Part shown: piece by piece, positions 22,061 through 33,310 of the stretch
Position numbering within the stretch: position 1 is the first letter of the stretch
Layout of the letters: the number at the start of each line of letters is the position of its first letter
Assembly (NCBI GenBank): GCA_963971575.1
Contig: OZ020611.1
Coordinates: 244,428,654-244,492,653, forward strand
Length of the DNA: 64,000 nt
From: Liopterus haemorrhoidalis
Taxonomy: Eukaryota; Arthropoda; Insecta; Coleoptera; Dytiscidae
Direction of reading: 5' to 3'
Notes under the pieces: model-generated
Database searches by the model: none
What the model was told of the DNA's origin: nothing
Seen by the model: only the letters and a program-made list of their open reading frames with translations
Translations under genes and position numbers: made by a program

Positions 22061-23050
22061 AAAGGTAGTATTAGGAAATAATTTCATTCAGCTTTTTGGG
22101 ATTCTCTAAGGGAATAGAGTCTTGGGTCTGATATACAGTTTGAGGTACTCATTTCACAAGATCTTTGTGCGTACCATCGATTTTGGGGAATTAGTATGTC
22201 GGACTGTATGAAGATTTAATACTCTATGTCCATTTGGGTTTCCCACTGTTATCGTTATGGTTTTTCCGGTGTCTGTACCGGTTTAAAATTTTATTGTCTT
22301 TGCAATTTTTGTAATTGTATTTAAATAGGTGTTTAGGTCCCTAAGGGTTCGGAGTTTCGGTCTTGATATACCGTTCGAGGTACCATTCTCTCATTACCTT
22401 GTGCGTACCATTGTTTTGAGGGATTGGTACGTCGAATTGTATGACTGCTCCGGAACTCATTGCTTATTTTTGGTTCTTTTCACTGAGTTGTTTGGTTGTT
22501 AAACTTTATGATTTTAAGAGTTATCGATGCATTATGTTGTACAGGGGGTGACACTGTCAACCTTGCGATTTGTGCGTACCAGGTTGTCAGGAGGGATAGC
22601 CTGTCATATTGATGCGTCGATGATTCTCAATATCATTGTATTCATTGGATTTTTGTTAATTTTGGACAGTAGTTTATTAATATCTAGTCTTGTTTTGAAT
22701 TGTAAAATTTAAATAATAGTCACTATCTTTGATCTATATATTACAAATATTCAATTGATTTAATTCCTGTTTTTCCTATTTTCTGTATTTTTCAAGTACA
22801 TATTATTGTCAATGAATTTCTGCAATTTCACCATCCTTGGAGATGATTGATGTACAGTTTGTTAGAGTTACGTTTAACTAACATAGGTAAATTTCTTTAT
22901 TATTTTATAAGAATGTTATTTGATTATGATGTTATTGTTATAGCACCTGAAGAAGCCAACAATGTTGTAGGCGAAACGTTGTGTTGTTTAAAATAAACGC
23001 TTCTTGTCCAAAAAGCTGAATGAAATTAATTCCCAATTCTACCTATATTA
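22061..23050. mobile_element. TIR-bordered element with internal triplicated segment
   Basis: Ends are inverted over about 40 bp with a few mismatches: TTTCATTCAGCTTTTTGG at 22083-22100 is matched by its complement at about 23010-23027, and AATAAAGGTAG / CTACCTATATT extend outwards. Inside, three related units (about 22100-22240, 22330-22450, 22500-22640) share GTGCGTACCA and a GATGCGTCG/GTACGTCG-type string. Near the right end CTGAAGAAGCC and GGCGAAACG stand 12 bases apart, a hammerhead-ribozyme-like core. No transposase ORF is present. Class unknown. Confidence 0.6.
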
Positions 23051-23437
23051 AATAAAGTGAAAAACTTTAAAATATGCTTAAATATTTTTTTACAGATTTA
23101 ATTATGTATGCATTCATTTTTCTTTTTTTTTTTGCAATAATTAACAAACCGGTATTTTATAAACAGGTACTAGAATTTGAGAAGTGTTTTCCAAAATCGA
23201 ATTTTGTCTAAATTCTAGTTGCCGTGGCAACAGTCTTCGCACTAGTGTTTAGAAGTGTCATTTTGGACACTGTAATGAGGGCGTAAAGTGCCCACTTTAC
23301 GCTCGGCTGTAGAAATAAACTTTGTCTTTTTGTAAATGTTTTCTGTAAACTTTAAATACGTCTGCCTGTGGTTTTATTTTGTAAGAGGGTTTTTCTTTTA
23401 ATTCGTTTGCTATATTTATCCCAATGTTATTGAATGC
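23051..23437. other. Short AT-rich spacer, no gene seen
   Basis: Contains a small inverted pair around 23281-23304 (GGGCGTAAAGTG / CACTTTACGCTC) and no coding signal. Confidence 0.4.
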
Positions 23438-23798
23438 TAATGCCGGGTTTACATTGGTAGAGTAAAAGAGCTAGTAACTAGCGCAAGTAACTAGTTACTA
23501 TCCCTGTGTAAACAGTTGACATTGTGACTAGTAGAGTACTAGCTGCCAGTAGTTGGGCTAGGATAGCAGCTAGCTCGTCGACGTATTTACTAGCTACTGT
23601 CTTTTCCCCCACTACGCAAAATTGATTCATTTCAAATTGGCGGCAAGCGGTAACCAGTCATAACAAATAGAAAAAACCCCATATCAGGTAAGTTACAATT
23701 TATTTACATAAATTGGGTAACATTGTTTTATTAATTGATGATTTTTGAAATCATCTGTGAAATAACTGCCTTTGATACACGAAAGAGATGTTGTAGAC

Positions 23799-24081
23799 CA
23801 GTGTTTCTCGACCAAAAACGTACCGTGGACCAGAATAATATATAATTTTCTAACGCGGACTACTAATGATAATTGTTGGTTTATTTTTTGCATGAAAACA
23901 AATATATTTAATGTGCTACTAAACACATTTATTTTATTTGTAGAAAATCACAGAAAGTTTACAGAAAATAAACAAAATATAAACTATTTACATAAAAAAT
24001 GTGCAAAATAAATTAAAAATAAAACTGCAAAAAACACATTAAAACTTTCGCGGACTACTAAAATTTTTCTGGGGACCACTG
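23799..24081. mobile_element. hAT-like MITE nested in the Harbinger element
   Basis: Starts CAGTGTTTCTCGACC and ends GGGGACCACTG, the CAGTG...CACTG ends of hAT MITEs. GCGGACTACTAA occurs near both ends of it (23852 and 24050). The 8-bp flanks do not match cleanly, so the duplication has eroded. It splits the Harbinger transposase remnant. Confidence 0.65.
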
Positions 24082-24374
24082 GTGGTTAGGAAATAAAGCG
24101 TTAATTTCAATTTTATTTTTGCTGGAATCGCATCCCTTATTAGTGTATCAGTTCGTTGTATTAATGGACTAACTAAATTTAATAGCCTATTAAAATCATC
24201 TGGTGTCATTCTTAAACACAGTCTGTACTCTTTTTGATCTTCCACGGCTAATTCACGAAATATGACTGATGCGCCATGGGTAGTTCTTCTATCAATCCAT
24301 TTTTTAACCCATTTTTGTTTAGGCTTATATTCTGTACCGAATACTTCAATAAGACAATCAATTATTTCCTCCAC
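24082..24374 (-). pseudogene. Harbinger transposase N-terminus, truncated
   Basis: The minus frame reads a typical PIF/Harbinger N-terminus: a tryptophan- and basic-rich segment (QKWVKKWIDRR), a GASVIFRELAVEDQKEYRLC block, RMTPDDFNRLLNLVSPLI, then RDAIPAKIKLKLTLYFLTT. It stops at the border of the nested element at 23799-24081. Beyond that element the minus strand reads TTSLSCI, the next family block, then diverges. No catalytic aspartates are visible, so it cannot be active. Confidence 0.82.
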
Positions 24375-24653
24375 AAGAAATGATGTAATTCAAAATACCA
24401 TTTTTTTAATGGCATCACGCCGGCGATGATGTATATCCACATTCATAAACTATTTTTTGCAAAAAGATAATTTCACTACAAAATCACAGTGAAGATGTCA
24501 AATGTATTTTGACACTTACTATCCAGAAAATAAGATATGTATGTCAATTGCGTATGAACACCTACTATCCTGAAAATAAGATAGTAGAGTAAAGCGCGTA
24601 GTACTTGCGCTAGTTACTAGCTCTTTTACTCTACCAATGTAAACCCGGCATAA

Positions 24654-25266
24654 GTGCAACTCCTCTGTACGTACGCACTTACGAGTACAATATCTGTAGT
24701 TCAAATGTCATCTTCTGTCGCGCAAAGGACCTAGTTTGTCTTGAAATCATTTCTCCCAACAAATTTACATCGTTAGCGAGTATAATATTATTAATCCCAC
24801 TCACTTGGATTATTTATAAAATTGAAGAACAGAATTGATATGGTCTGATATTTTGGATTTAAAAAACTGAATGGAGATAAAAATAACTAAATAAATCAAA
24901 ATTAAAATAATAACGTCTCCTTAATTACTGGTAAAATTTAGAAAATGTCTCGAGTCTCGAGCTGCTAATCCCGGGGATCAAGACTAACTTTCATATCAAA
25001 GTGGCCGGGAAATGAATCCTGAGAATTCCCGGGACAGTGAACCAGGCTGCCACGTGTGTGTCTTTAAATGATTGTTAGAGAAATAGGCTCGAGCCTGTTC
25101 AGTGTACAGGTGTAGGCGTTGTTCCATCCCAGGCCCTAGGTGCCGCTGGAGAGCTCCAATGGACGACACACTCATTACGCAACTTGTTCATAATTCACGA
25201 CATTATAAACTTCATGAAATAATTTAATGCTCTTCAAAGAGGAGGATAAATATTATGTCGAATATA
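24654..25266. other. Unassigned stretch, partly GC-richer
   Basis: A less AT-rich portion at 24950-25190 contains CCCGGG-type sites and TCTCGAGTCTCGAG, but no convincing ORF. Could be single-copy host sequence. Confidence 0.35.
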
Positions 25267-25770
25267 AAAAATTGATGTGAAGTGTGAATTTTCACACATT
25301 GCAGGGTTTTGCAGGTATATAATAAGTGAAGGTGGCATGCTGAGTGTGTAGGACAAATTTTGCTTTGTAGTAACCACGGCAATATGAACGATCTTTTTAA
25401 AATAATTTATCGTCTGTTAATCTCAGAGCTTTAAAAACAAATTTTATGTTAAAATATTTTTTTGTTAATTTTAATTCGAATACCTAATATCATTATTTAG
25501 GTTTCTAAATAAGTGCAGTATTTTTTTTATATAACAAGGTTCATTAAGATTTTGAAAATTGCGCCTATGGCTTTCATTGGTTGTCTTAAATCATACGCTC
25601 CGCCCCTCTGGTTTCGTATAAATGACTAATAGAATGAAAATATAATTCCAATTGGTTATTAAATTTACGCTCTTGAAAATTAAATTCAAAATTTGCTAAA
25701 ATATAACTAGAATTTTAACAAATTAATTTATACAAAATAAAAATTAAAAAAAAAAAAACAAAAAAAAAAT

Positions 25771-25857
25771 TGACCCACAAGCTAGGAACGAACCTGCGTC
25801 GTGTATAACAAATCTGTATAGTTGGTGCGCAACATAGCCTCTAGACCACCACACGCT
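25771..25857 (-). other. tRNA-like Pol III module in copy 1
   Basis: On the minus strand the segment has an A-box-like TGGTCTAGAGGC and a B-box-like GGTTCGTTCCT at tRNA-like spacing, followed by T-runs (A-runs on the + strand, 25746-25769). It is not a clean cloverleaf, so a tRNA-derived retroposon head is more likely than a functional tRNA. Confidence 0.55.
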
Positions 25858-26334
25858 TAACAACTAAGCGTGTTATATGAGTATAAGCTATATGCATCGT
25901 CAACAAAAAAACACAAAAAATACGTTATTTTCCGAAAACATAATCTGATCAAAAATTCCTGTTGTACTATTCCGGTTCACACCAATGTACATTACTTAGA
26001 ATTTTTTCAGATTTTTAGTTTAAACCATCTGAGCTACAGGGTGTGGGACAAAAATTTTTTTGCACAATTTTGGCAAAAATAGCGTCAAAAGAATTTATTT
26101 TGCAAAAATAAAATTTTGATCGTTAATCCACGTACTAAGGGCTTTAATTTGATACCCTACTCAGAATTTAAAAAAAATATTTTTTTTTTCGATGAGCACA
26201 TATTTGTTTATATTTTTAGGGGGATATGTTTTTTAAATGTTTTAGTATTTTTCCTATTTGCGGGTCAAAGAGTTGTATAAGCATGCCAAATTTCAACTCT
26301 CTAGGTTTAGCCGTTTGGCTACAATTTTTACCGA

Positions 26335-26335
<1 letters not shown>

Positions 26336-26396
<61 letters not shown>

Positions 26397-26397
26397 G
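26336..26397 (+). repeat. (CAGA)n microsatellite
   Basis: About 15 perfect tetranucleotide units at the same position in all three copies of the tRNA-module repeat, so it is an inherited part of the element. Open frames on both strands across it (TDRQTDRQ, VCLSVCLS) are artefacts. Confidence 0.97.
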
Positions 26398-26448
26398 ACA
26401 AAATGACGGTATAAGGGTTTTTTGGTCATACCTACAAAACCCTAAAAA

Positions 26449-26968
26449 CAGTTACCCAACACCTGATAATATCTATTTGTTTTATTGATTCTAAGAAATA
26501 CTGATAAGAATTCAAGTGTTTCGCAAATATTCGATTTGGATCAATAAATGTTATCAAATGTTAAGTCTGTTTGTCGATATATCTGAATTTATCTAAAGAG
26601 TTGGGCACTCGACTTTCGGCTTGTGGCCTGTTCCAAGTCAGCTACGCAATAAGATTATCTTATCACACATTGCTGAATCATGGGGGGGGGGTAATTTCTA
26701 TGTTTTAGCACATTGTTAAATCATAAATATTTGCAAAAAAAAATACTTATTTTTTTTTTTTCAATAATGCCTCGTCTGTGTTACCATTGAGCCACCTACA
26801 CTCTATTTCAAACAAGAAGTCAGTGTGTAAGAAGATCAGAGCTGTGTGACTTTAGTTCTCATTGAGGTCACCACATTTACAATGTAAAACATTTGTTTCT
26901 AGTCCACGTTGATAGTTATTCAGCGTCATACATTTGAATTAATTAATATTGTACATCAATATATATTA
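26449..26968. other. No gene; degenerate relative of the 41.7-kb inverted repeat arm
   Basis: At 26800-26965 the order CTATTTCAAA, GTGTAAGAAGAT, GAGCTGT, then TCTAGTCCA, GTTGATAG, TTCAGCGTCATACATT parallels 41714-42230. Elsewhere AT-rich with a G-run at 26682-26691. Confidence 0.55.
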
Positions 26969-27137
26969 TAAGGAACTGTTAGATATTGTTATAAAAAAAT
27001 AACACACTAATAACTCGTCCGTTTCGGGTCTAAATGTAGGCAAATCTATTTGTTCAATGGACATCCTATTATTTTTTAAACATTTAACTAATTCGGTTAA
27101 AATCGTCTGTGAACCGGGTTCACCGTCTTCAGCCATG
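26969..27137 (-). pseudogene. Gypsy gag N-terminal fragment fused to an LTR piece
   Basis: On the minus strand an ATG at 27137 starts MAEDGEPGSQTILTELVKC..., almost the same as the start of the gag relic at 31474. At about 27018 it runs directly into a 45-bp piece that also occurs at 27570-27620 (AAAAAATAACACACTAATAA). This is the product of an internal deletion joining gag codon ~38 to the LTR. Confidence 0.8.
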
Positions 27138-27569
27138 TTTAACTATTTTAAATTATTTTAAAAAATAATAAACAATCAAAATTCCAAAAATGAATGCTTA
27201 AAATTTGATAATTTCAAAACTATACCAAAAATAATAATTATTATTCAGTATTCAAAATTATTTAATAACTGTTGTTACGCTAATAACGTGATACGATCAT
27301 TAAAACAACTTACATAACATCACAATTAAATGTTATTTAATTTAGCATCTAACTTATTTGAATAACCCAAAATAATTCTAAATTTTACCCTATGTTCCTA
27401 ATTTAAAGATAATTTGCCCTAGTACGGATCGCTTGTGGACAATGATAATGATCACCGTCTCTTATTAACAACAATATAAATGTTTATTGTTCAGTGTTTT
27501 GGCACCAAAGATTACCACATACCTGATACACAATACGAATGTACAAACATGGATTTCATCCCACTTCTG
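27138..27569 (-). other. Gypsy leader region, no gene
   Basis: Lies between the gag start and the LTR-like segment on its right. Minus-strand TATCAGAAGTGGGATG (27556-27571) next to the LTR has the look of a primer-binding site. Confidence 0.4.
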
Positions 27570-27809
27570 ATATAAGGAACTGTTAGATATTTTTATAAAA
27601 AAATAACACACTAATAACTTTTAACACTATTTATTAAAAATATCCTAATTTAGAAGAAGCAGCCTTGTAACGTGAGCAGTCGGTATCTGAGCACAGAATG
27701 CCCCAACCAGCTGACCAGCAGCGGCTCGTTCATTAATTAGCATCACATAACATATAAGCGGATTACAATTCTCACAATTAATACATGACTAGGTTATTAC
27801 CCGTCAACA
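27570..27809 (-). repeat. Probable 5' LTR of a minus-strand gypsy element
   Basis: The first 50 bp match 26969-27018, where a second, truncated copy abuts gag. It carries a tract CACACTAATAACTTTTAACA and ends near CCGTCAACA (27809). The right boundary is a guess from the CA end. Confidence 0.5.
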
Positions 27810-27892
27810 ATGACGGATTTATAATATAAAAATTTCAATTGTTTGTATGTGTATTTGGTTTTATTTTTTAACTTATCCTAATTTCGTCGCCA

Positions 27893-27982
27893 GTCTGCGA
27901 ATCATGGGACAGGATATCACCAATTAGCTAATCACGGGAGAGGGCGTCACCTGTCAGTCAATCAAGAAACAGGGTGTCCCCA
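27893..27982 (+). repeat. Three 30-bp tandem units
   Basis: Units of 30 bp sharing AATCA(T/C)GGGA(C/G)AGG and GTCACC, e.g. starting at 27893, 27923 and 27953. A fourth partial unit leads into the CRE-containing direct repeat. Confidence 0.8.
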
Positions 27983-28066
27983 GTTAGCCAATCACGAGAA
28001 CTTTAGAAAAATTGACGTCATAATGTTACCGAAACTACATACAGACACTTGGTAATTATATAGTTA
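27960..28066 (+). repeat. Left direct repeat flanking the 120-bp satellite
   Basis: CAGTTAGCCAATCACGAGAA, then a CRE site TGACGTCA and TGTTAC. The right copy is at 29445-29555. The pair brackets the satellite as LTRs bracket an element. It has CCAAT and CRE promoter-type motifs. Confidence 0.8.
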
Positions 28067-28164
28067 GATTATTTATTCATTAACTTTTTAAGATGAGAAA
28101 TCGATTCATTTTTACTTAGTACATTACATTTATCTTCTTAAAACTAAAAATAATTTGAGATGTT

Positions 28165-29445
28165 AATTTATGCCTACGAAACCCTAGACATTTCTATATG
28201 TAATTATATTCGTAGATACTTAGAGAATAAATCTGCAAAATATTGTTCATACCAATTTAAGGATATAGGCTTGTCTAGAGTTTCTCGTTTATGCCAACGA
28301 AACCCAAAACATTTATAAATAAAATTTTATCCGCAGTTTCTTAGAGAATAAATCTGCAAAATATTGTTCATATCGGTCAAAGGAAACAGGAGTATCTAGA
28401 GTCTCTTGTTTATGGCTACGAAACCCTAGGCAGTTATGTATGTAATTATTTTCGTGGATTCTTAGAGAATAAATTTGCAAAATATTGTTAATATCGGTCA
28501 AAGGAAACAGGAGTACCTAGAGTCTCTTGTTTATGCCTACGAAACTCTAGATATTTATGCATATAATTATATTCGTAGATTATTAGAAAATAAATCTGAA
28601 AAATACTGTTCATATCGGTCAAAGGATATAGGAGTACCCTAGGGTTTTTTGTTTATGCCCACGAAACCCTATACATTTCTATAGGTTATTTTATCCGCAG
28701 ATTTTTAAATAATAAATCAGCAAAATATTTTTCATATCGATCAAAGAATATAGAAGTGTCTACAGTTTCTTATTTATGCCTACGAAACTCTAGATATTTC
28801 TATACGATGTTTTATCCGCAGATTTTTAGAGATTAAATTTGCAAATGTTTTTCATATCGATCAAAGAATATAGGAGTGTCTAGAGTTTCTTATTTATGCC
28901 TACGAAACTCTAGATATTTCTATACGATGTTTTATCCGCAGATTTTTAGAGATTAAATTTGCAAATGTTTTTCATATCGATCAAAGAATATAGGAGTGTC
29001 TAGAGTTTCTATTTATATCTACGAAATCCTAGATATTTCTGTATGTTATTTTATCCGCAGAATCTTAGAGAATAAATCTGAAAAAGATTGTTCATATCGG
29101 TCAAAGGATATAGGAGTCTCTTGTTTATGCCTACAAAAACCTAGACATTTATGTATGTAGTTATTTTTTTAGATTCTTAGAGAATATATCTGCAAAATAT
29201 TGTTCATATTGGTCAAAGGATGTAGCAGTGTCCAGAGTTTCTTGTTTATGCCTACGAAATCCTAGGTATTTCTGTAAATAATTATATTTGTAGATTCTAA
29301 GAAAATAAATCTGCAAAATATTATTCATATTGGTCGAAGGATAAAGCAGTGTATATAGTTCCTTGTTTATGCCTACGAAATCCTAGACATTTCTATATGT
29401 AATTACATTCGTAGATTCTAAGAGAATATATCTGCAAAATACCTG
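28165..29445 (+). repeat. 120-bp satellite array (about 10-11 units)
   Basis: Each unit contains TTTATGCCTACGAAA, CCTAGACATTTCTATATG, GAGAATAAATCTGCAAAATA and TTCATATCGGTCAAAGGA. The TATCGGTC/TATCGATC/TATTGGTC marker falls at 28371, 28492, 28613, 28735, 28855, 28975, 29095, 29207 and 29328. Two central units (28735-28975) are nearly identical, so the array is still homogenising. No other copy of this satellite is seen in the window. Confidence 0.95.
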
Positions 29446-29555
29446 TCAATCAAGTCAAACTGGGAACACCCTGTTTCCCAGTTAGCCAATCACGAGAACC
29501 TTAGAAAAAATGACGTCACAGTGTTACAGAATCACTAACATACGGTAGCTAATTA
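29445..29555 (+). repeat. Right direct repeat flanking the satellite
   Basis: Matches 27960-28066: CAGTTAGCCAATCACGAGAA, TGACGTCA and TGTTAC in the same order. Confidence 0.8.
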
Positions 29556-30459
29556 TATATGTACGATAAGAAAACAATTATGTCAAATACATTCAAATAT
29601 AAGAAACCATACGATTTTACAAATGATATGGCTTATTGTTTATGATATAATATTGCAATAAATGTTTAATAATTATTTTATTGCTAACACGGCCAGACTG
29701 ACACAAGCTTACACCATCGGGAGAAATCAGGATCAGCACTTCCGGGAAAACAGACATTTCACCGCATCCTAGCCTGTGTAGGCGCAGATAGCCTCTGATG
29801 TCATGCTCCAGAAATCTCGCTCAGTCACCAGTTGGTTACTTCACTAAAGTAGCCATCATTTCATCTGAAACAGAGAGATCAAACTTTCCACAAGTAACGG
29901 AAAGTTATCAAATATTACACTCGATTTTCACAAAATTGCTTTAACCCAATTCCTGAGATTCTAACATAATTTTAAATACACCATCATTACCTTGCAACAT
30001 TTCTTAATTTACTTGCCATTTTGCACATACAGCTTCACCTCATCTAGTCAGCTATCTCATTCGGAATTTATGGTTGTCAGAGCCTTCTTCATTGGCAGTC
30101 ATCTATCCATTCGGACCCCAACTTGCTGCTTGACATCATCTTGATGTAACGTCAGGACTCGGAACGTGCTTCCTACACATTAATTTGTCTTTCAAGGTAA
30201 TAATTGATGTAAGCACATCTGAACGGTAACTTTCGGTTGAAAGTCGATGGTCTTGTTGGTAATGAAATTGCACCCAACAATTTTTATAGCTCGCAGTTGA
30301 ACAGGGAAGTGTTTCTTCCCAACATAATCGGTTCTTACATCACCGGCAGCACCTCATAGGGGCACACCTTACGTCATCAATGTCAAAAATCTCAACATGA
30401 CTTTAGGGACACACCCTTCTTACTGCCTTACATTGGCAACATAGTTTTTGGGACACACA
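29556..30459 (-). other. Decayed continuation of the gypsy protease/pol region
   Basis: On the minus strand, downstream of the protease DTG, frames alternate with stops; fragments such as VGRNTSLFNCEL-like text can be pieced only loosely. 29690-29860 is less AT-rich and might be LTR or UTR. Confidence 0.35.
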
Positions 30460-31474
30460 CATAGTTATGCCTCGAATAGACATTTTACAGGGTACCATTT
30501 TACCAGCAAACAAATGCGCATATTTGTCGGATATAAGGGACACGTCGGTCCCAGTATCGATCAATCCACAAAATTTGTTATTATCAATAATAATTGTGTT
30601 GCTAGATTTCGGTAGTTTTGAAGAGCAAACATTGACATTTTTGCGTTTGTCAGTCGCCGCTTTAGTAAAACAGTTATCTACCGAATGACCTTGTTTTGCG
30701 CAGAAAGAACATTTACTTGCGTCTGCATCCCGCTGGCTATGAGTATTGGTCGATGGATTTTCTTTCTTTACATCGAAAGGTTTCCTAACATAACTTCGAC
30801 AATTTTTACTAAGATGCCCTCGCTTGCCGCAGGTAAAACATTTTAAACGGTCTGTAATTCGGGTATCGAAGTATCGCTTCCTTTGTGTGGAATAATAGAA
30901 ATTCCTCTCACCATGTCACTTCGTGGGTTTCCTAAACGAGGATGCGTAGTTTAGCAGATCTGCCACAGTTTGGCAATCCCGATTGAGGATAGTATTGCGG
31001 ACGTTTGGTTCCACAATACCGTGCACTATAATTTCAACGAGAGCCCTCTCGTCCCAGGAAGCACGCAATTTCCGTAAAAAAATTAACGTTTCGTGGATGT
31101 ATGTCTCATACGTGTTAACCTTTGAGGAATTAAAAGTAATCGCTTCCTCTAGTAATCGTCCTAAATTGCGTTTTCTAGGAAAAGCTTCTATAAAATCCCG
31201 GCGAAAAGTTGTCCAATTACGTATATCGGGACACCATCGCTCATACCACCGTTTGGCGTTATCAAATAGGAATCGGTTAATTCTAACCAGAATTTGAAGG
31301 TCCGATAACTCTAATTCGTCCTTGATGGAATCTACATGACCTACCCATTTAATAGAATCGTCCGTTTCGGGTCTAAATGTAGGCAAATCTATTTGTTCAA
31401 TGGACGTCCTATTATTTTTTAAACATTTAACTAATTCGGTTAAAATCATCTGTGAACTGGGTTCACCCAAGGCC
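30460..31474 (-). pseudogene. Gypsy gag-protease relic
   Basis: Read on the minus strand: a capsid-like gag region (30916-31474) with WYERWCPDIRNWTTFRRDF, IHETLIFLRKLR and IVHGIVEPNVRNTIL; then two CCHC zinc knuckles, CFTCGKRGHLSKNC and CSFCAKQGHSVDNC; then a protease with LIDTGTDVSLIS (about 30520-30560). A stop near 30916 and later breaks separate the pieces. The gag start is missing because the 2.5-kb TIR element at 31475 cuts it a few codons in; the same start is preserved at 27137. Unlike the young provirus it has zinc knuckles, so it belongs to another gypsy lineage. Confidence 0.88.
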
Positions 31475-32047
31475 AATAGATTCTAGAGGTTGTCTCATAT
31501 GGACATGACCTACGCAACGTCATGTGACCCGTGAAGTCAGTGCCAGTCCTAGGAGTATATCGTAATACACATTATAAGCATTTCACCTCACATTTATTGT
31601 AAAAATAACACGCAATTAAGAAAAACAATATTATTTTAAACAATAATATTTTACAATGTTTTAGGATTACCAATTACATAAACAAACATTGGAAGATTGT
31701 TCCCTTAAAAGTAACTGTAAAAGAAAAATCTAATATTAAATCGTAATTTGCATTTAGATTTAAATTGATTTAAGTAAGAATTATTTTTAATTTCCAGAAG
31801 CAGTTCATTTAATAATTTAATACCATTATTGAAAATATAATTTAATGTATGCTATTTTTTATGTATTTTGTAATATTTACAAATATTTTTATTTTGCTAA
31901 TAAAATTTAAAAGTGAATAGTTACCTAAGGTTGTAATTAGTTAATGAAATGATACATGGATAGGTGGGCAAATAGAAACAAGATAACATAATGAAAATTA
32001 TTTTATTTTTTATGAAAAATACCGCAACAACAAAATGTATTCAAGTA

Positions 32048-32230
32048 TAAGCTATTCCAAACCTTTAAGCGGACCAAATGGAATTTATTTTTTTTTAAGT
32101 TATCACAAGCTAATTTTTTAATGTTCGAAGTTGGGTTTTGCTAAACAAAATGATCAAAGGCTTCAATTAAACGTTAACAGATACTAGAATTCAAAATCTA
32201 GTTCCGCTTAAAACTAAAGAAACAGGCTAT
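32048..32230. mobile_element. Mariner-like MITE (TTTAAGCGGAAC family)
   Basis: The left end has CCAAACCTTTAAGCGGA; the right end, inverted, AGTTTTAAGCGGAACTAG. It shares the interior string AAAATGATCAAAGGCTTCA with the copies near 46110 and 46980. Confidence 0.7.
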
Positions 32231-32387
32231 AACTTATATATACATATAATTTTATATGTTGTGTCTCATTTTGTAATGTGTAACTAGATCTGATGATTTT
32301 AATGACTTGTGGTGTGTACAGACTTTGATGTATCCGTGTGAACCAATACTATGATAATATTATAAATGTATTGTAAATATACAACAT

Positions 32388-33248
32388 AAAAAATTGATGT
32401 GAAGTGTGAATATTCACACATTTCAGGGTTTCGCAGGTATATAATAAGTGAAGGCGGTATGCTGAGTGTGTAGGACAAATTTTACTTTATAGTAATCACG
32501 GCAAAATGAACGATATTTTTTAATTAATTTATCGTCTGTTAATCATATAATAAGATTGGTTATTAAATTTACGTTCTTAAAAATTAAATGCATCATTTGT
32601 CAAAATATAACTAGAATTTTGACAAAATAATTTCACATAATAAAAATGCAAAAAAAAAACAGAAAAAATAAAATTCACTCAGTACTCGAACTCGAAACCC
32701 TTCGTTTACCAGCGAGTTTTAGCTTACGACACCAGTGCTCTAACCAATAACGCCATCGTACGCCTTGCATGTGAGTGTCTTACATTGGTATAACTTTTGT
32801 ACTTTGTGAACCAAAAACCACAAAAAATGCGTTATTTTCCGAAAACATAATCTGATCAAAAATTCCTGTTGTACTATTTCGGTTCACACCAATATACATT
32901 ACTTAGAATTTTTTTAGATTTTTAGTTTAAACCATCTGGGCTACAGGGTGTGGGACAAAAATTTTTTTGCACAATTTTGGCAAAAATCGCTTCAAAATAA
33001 TTTATTTTGCAAAAATAAAAATTTGATCGTTAATCCACGTACTTTCATTCAAGGGCTTTCATTTGATACCCTACTCAGAATTTAAAAAAAATATTTTTGT
33101 TTTCGATGAGCACGTATTTGTTTATATTTTTAGGGGGGTATGTTTTTTGGATGTTTTAGTATTTTTCCTATGTGCGGGTCAAAGAGTTGTATAAGCATGC
33201 CAAATTTCAACTTTCTAGGTTTAGCCATTTGGCTACAATTTTTACCGA

Positions 33249-33310
<62 letters not shown>

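Larger units (their letters stand above)
23441..24650. mobile_element. PIF/Harbinger derivative with perfect 49-bp TIRs
   Basis: Perfect inverted repeats at 23441-23489 and 24602-24650 start TGCCGGGTTTACATTGGTAG. The target duplication is TAA (23438-23440 and 24651-24653), the Harbinger preference. It holds an N-terminal piece of a Harbinger transposase on the minus strand, broken by a nested hAT-like insertion, and most of the catalytic part is gone. The perfect TIRs imply recent movement with enzyme from elsewhere. Confidence 0.92.
25267..26448 (+). repeat. tRNA-module repeat, copy 1
   Basis: First of three copies of one family (others 32388-33363 and 44036-45121). It opens with TTGATGTGAAGTGTGAA and the palindromic GTGTGAATTTTCACAC, then AGGGTTTTGCAGGTAT (25303-25318); near its right end the inverse ATACCTACAAAACCCT lies at 26428-26443. 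Order inside: AT-rich left part, a tRNA-like module (25771-25857, minus), a conserved block from AATCTGATCAAAAATTCCTG to TTGGCTACAATTTTTACCGA, then (CAGA)n and ACAAAATGACGGTATAAGG. No ORF. Class unknown. Confidence 0.85.

Noticed and set aside
26258..26488. ORFs rich in TDRQTDRQ or VCLSVCLS across (CAGA)n tracts (also at 21000, 33172, 43956, 50492)
   Set aside because: They are translations of a tetranucleotide repeat that belongs to a repeat family; open in several frames on both strands.
28165..29445. CRISPR-like array
   Set aside because: The 120-bp units are contiguous satellite without spacers, in eukaryotic DNA.
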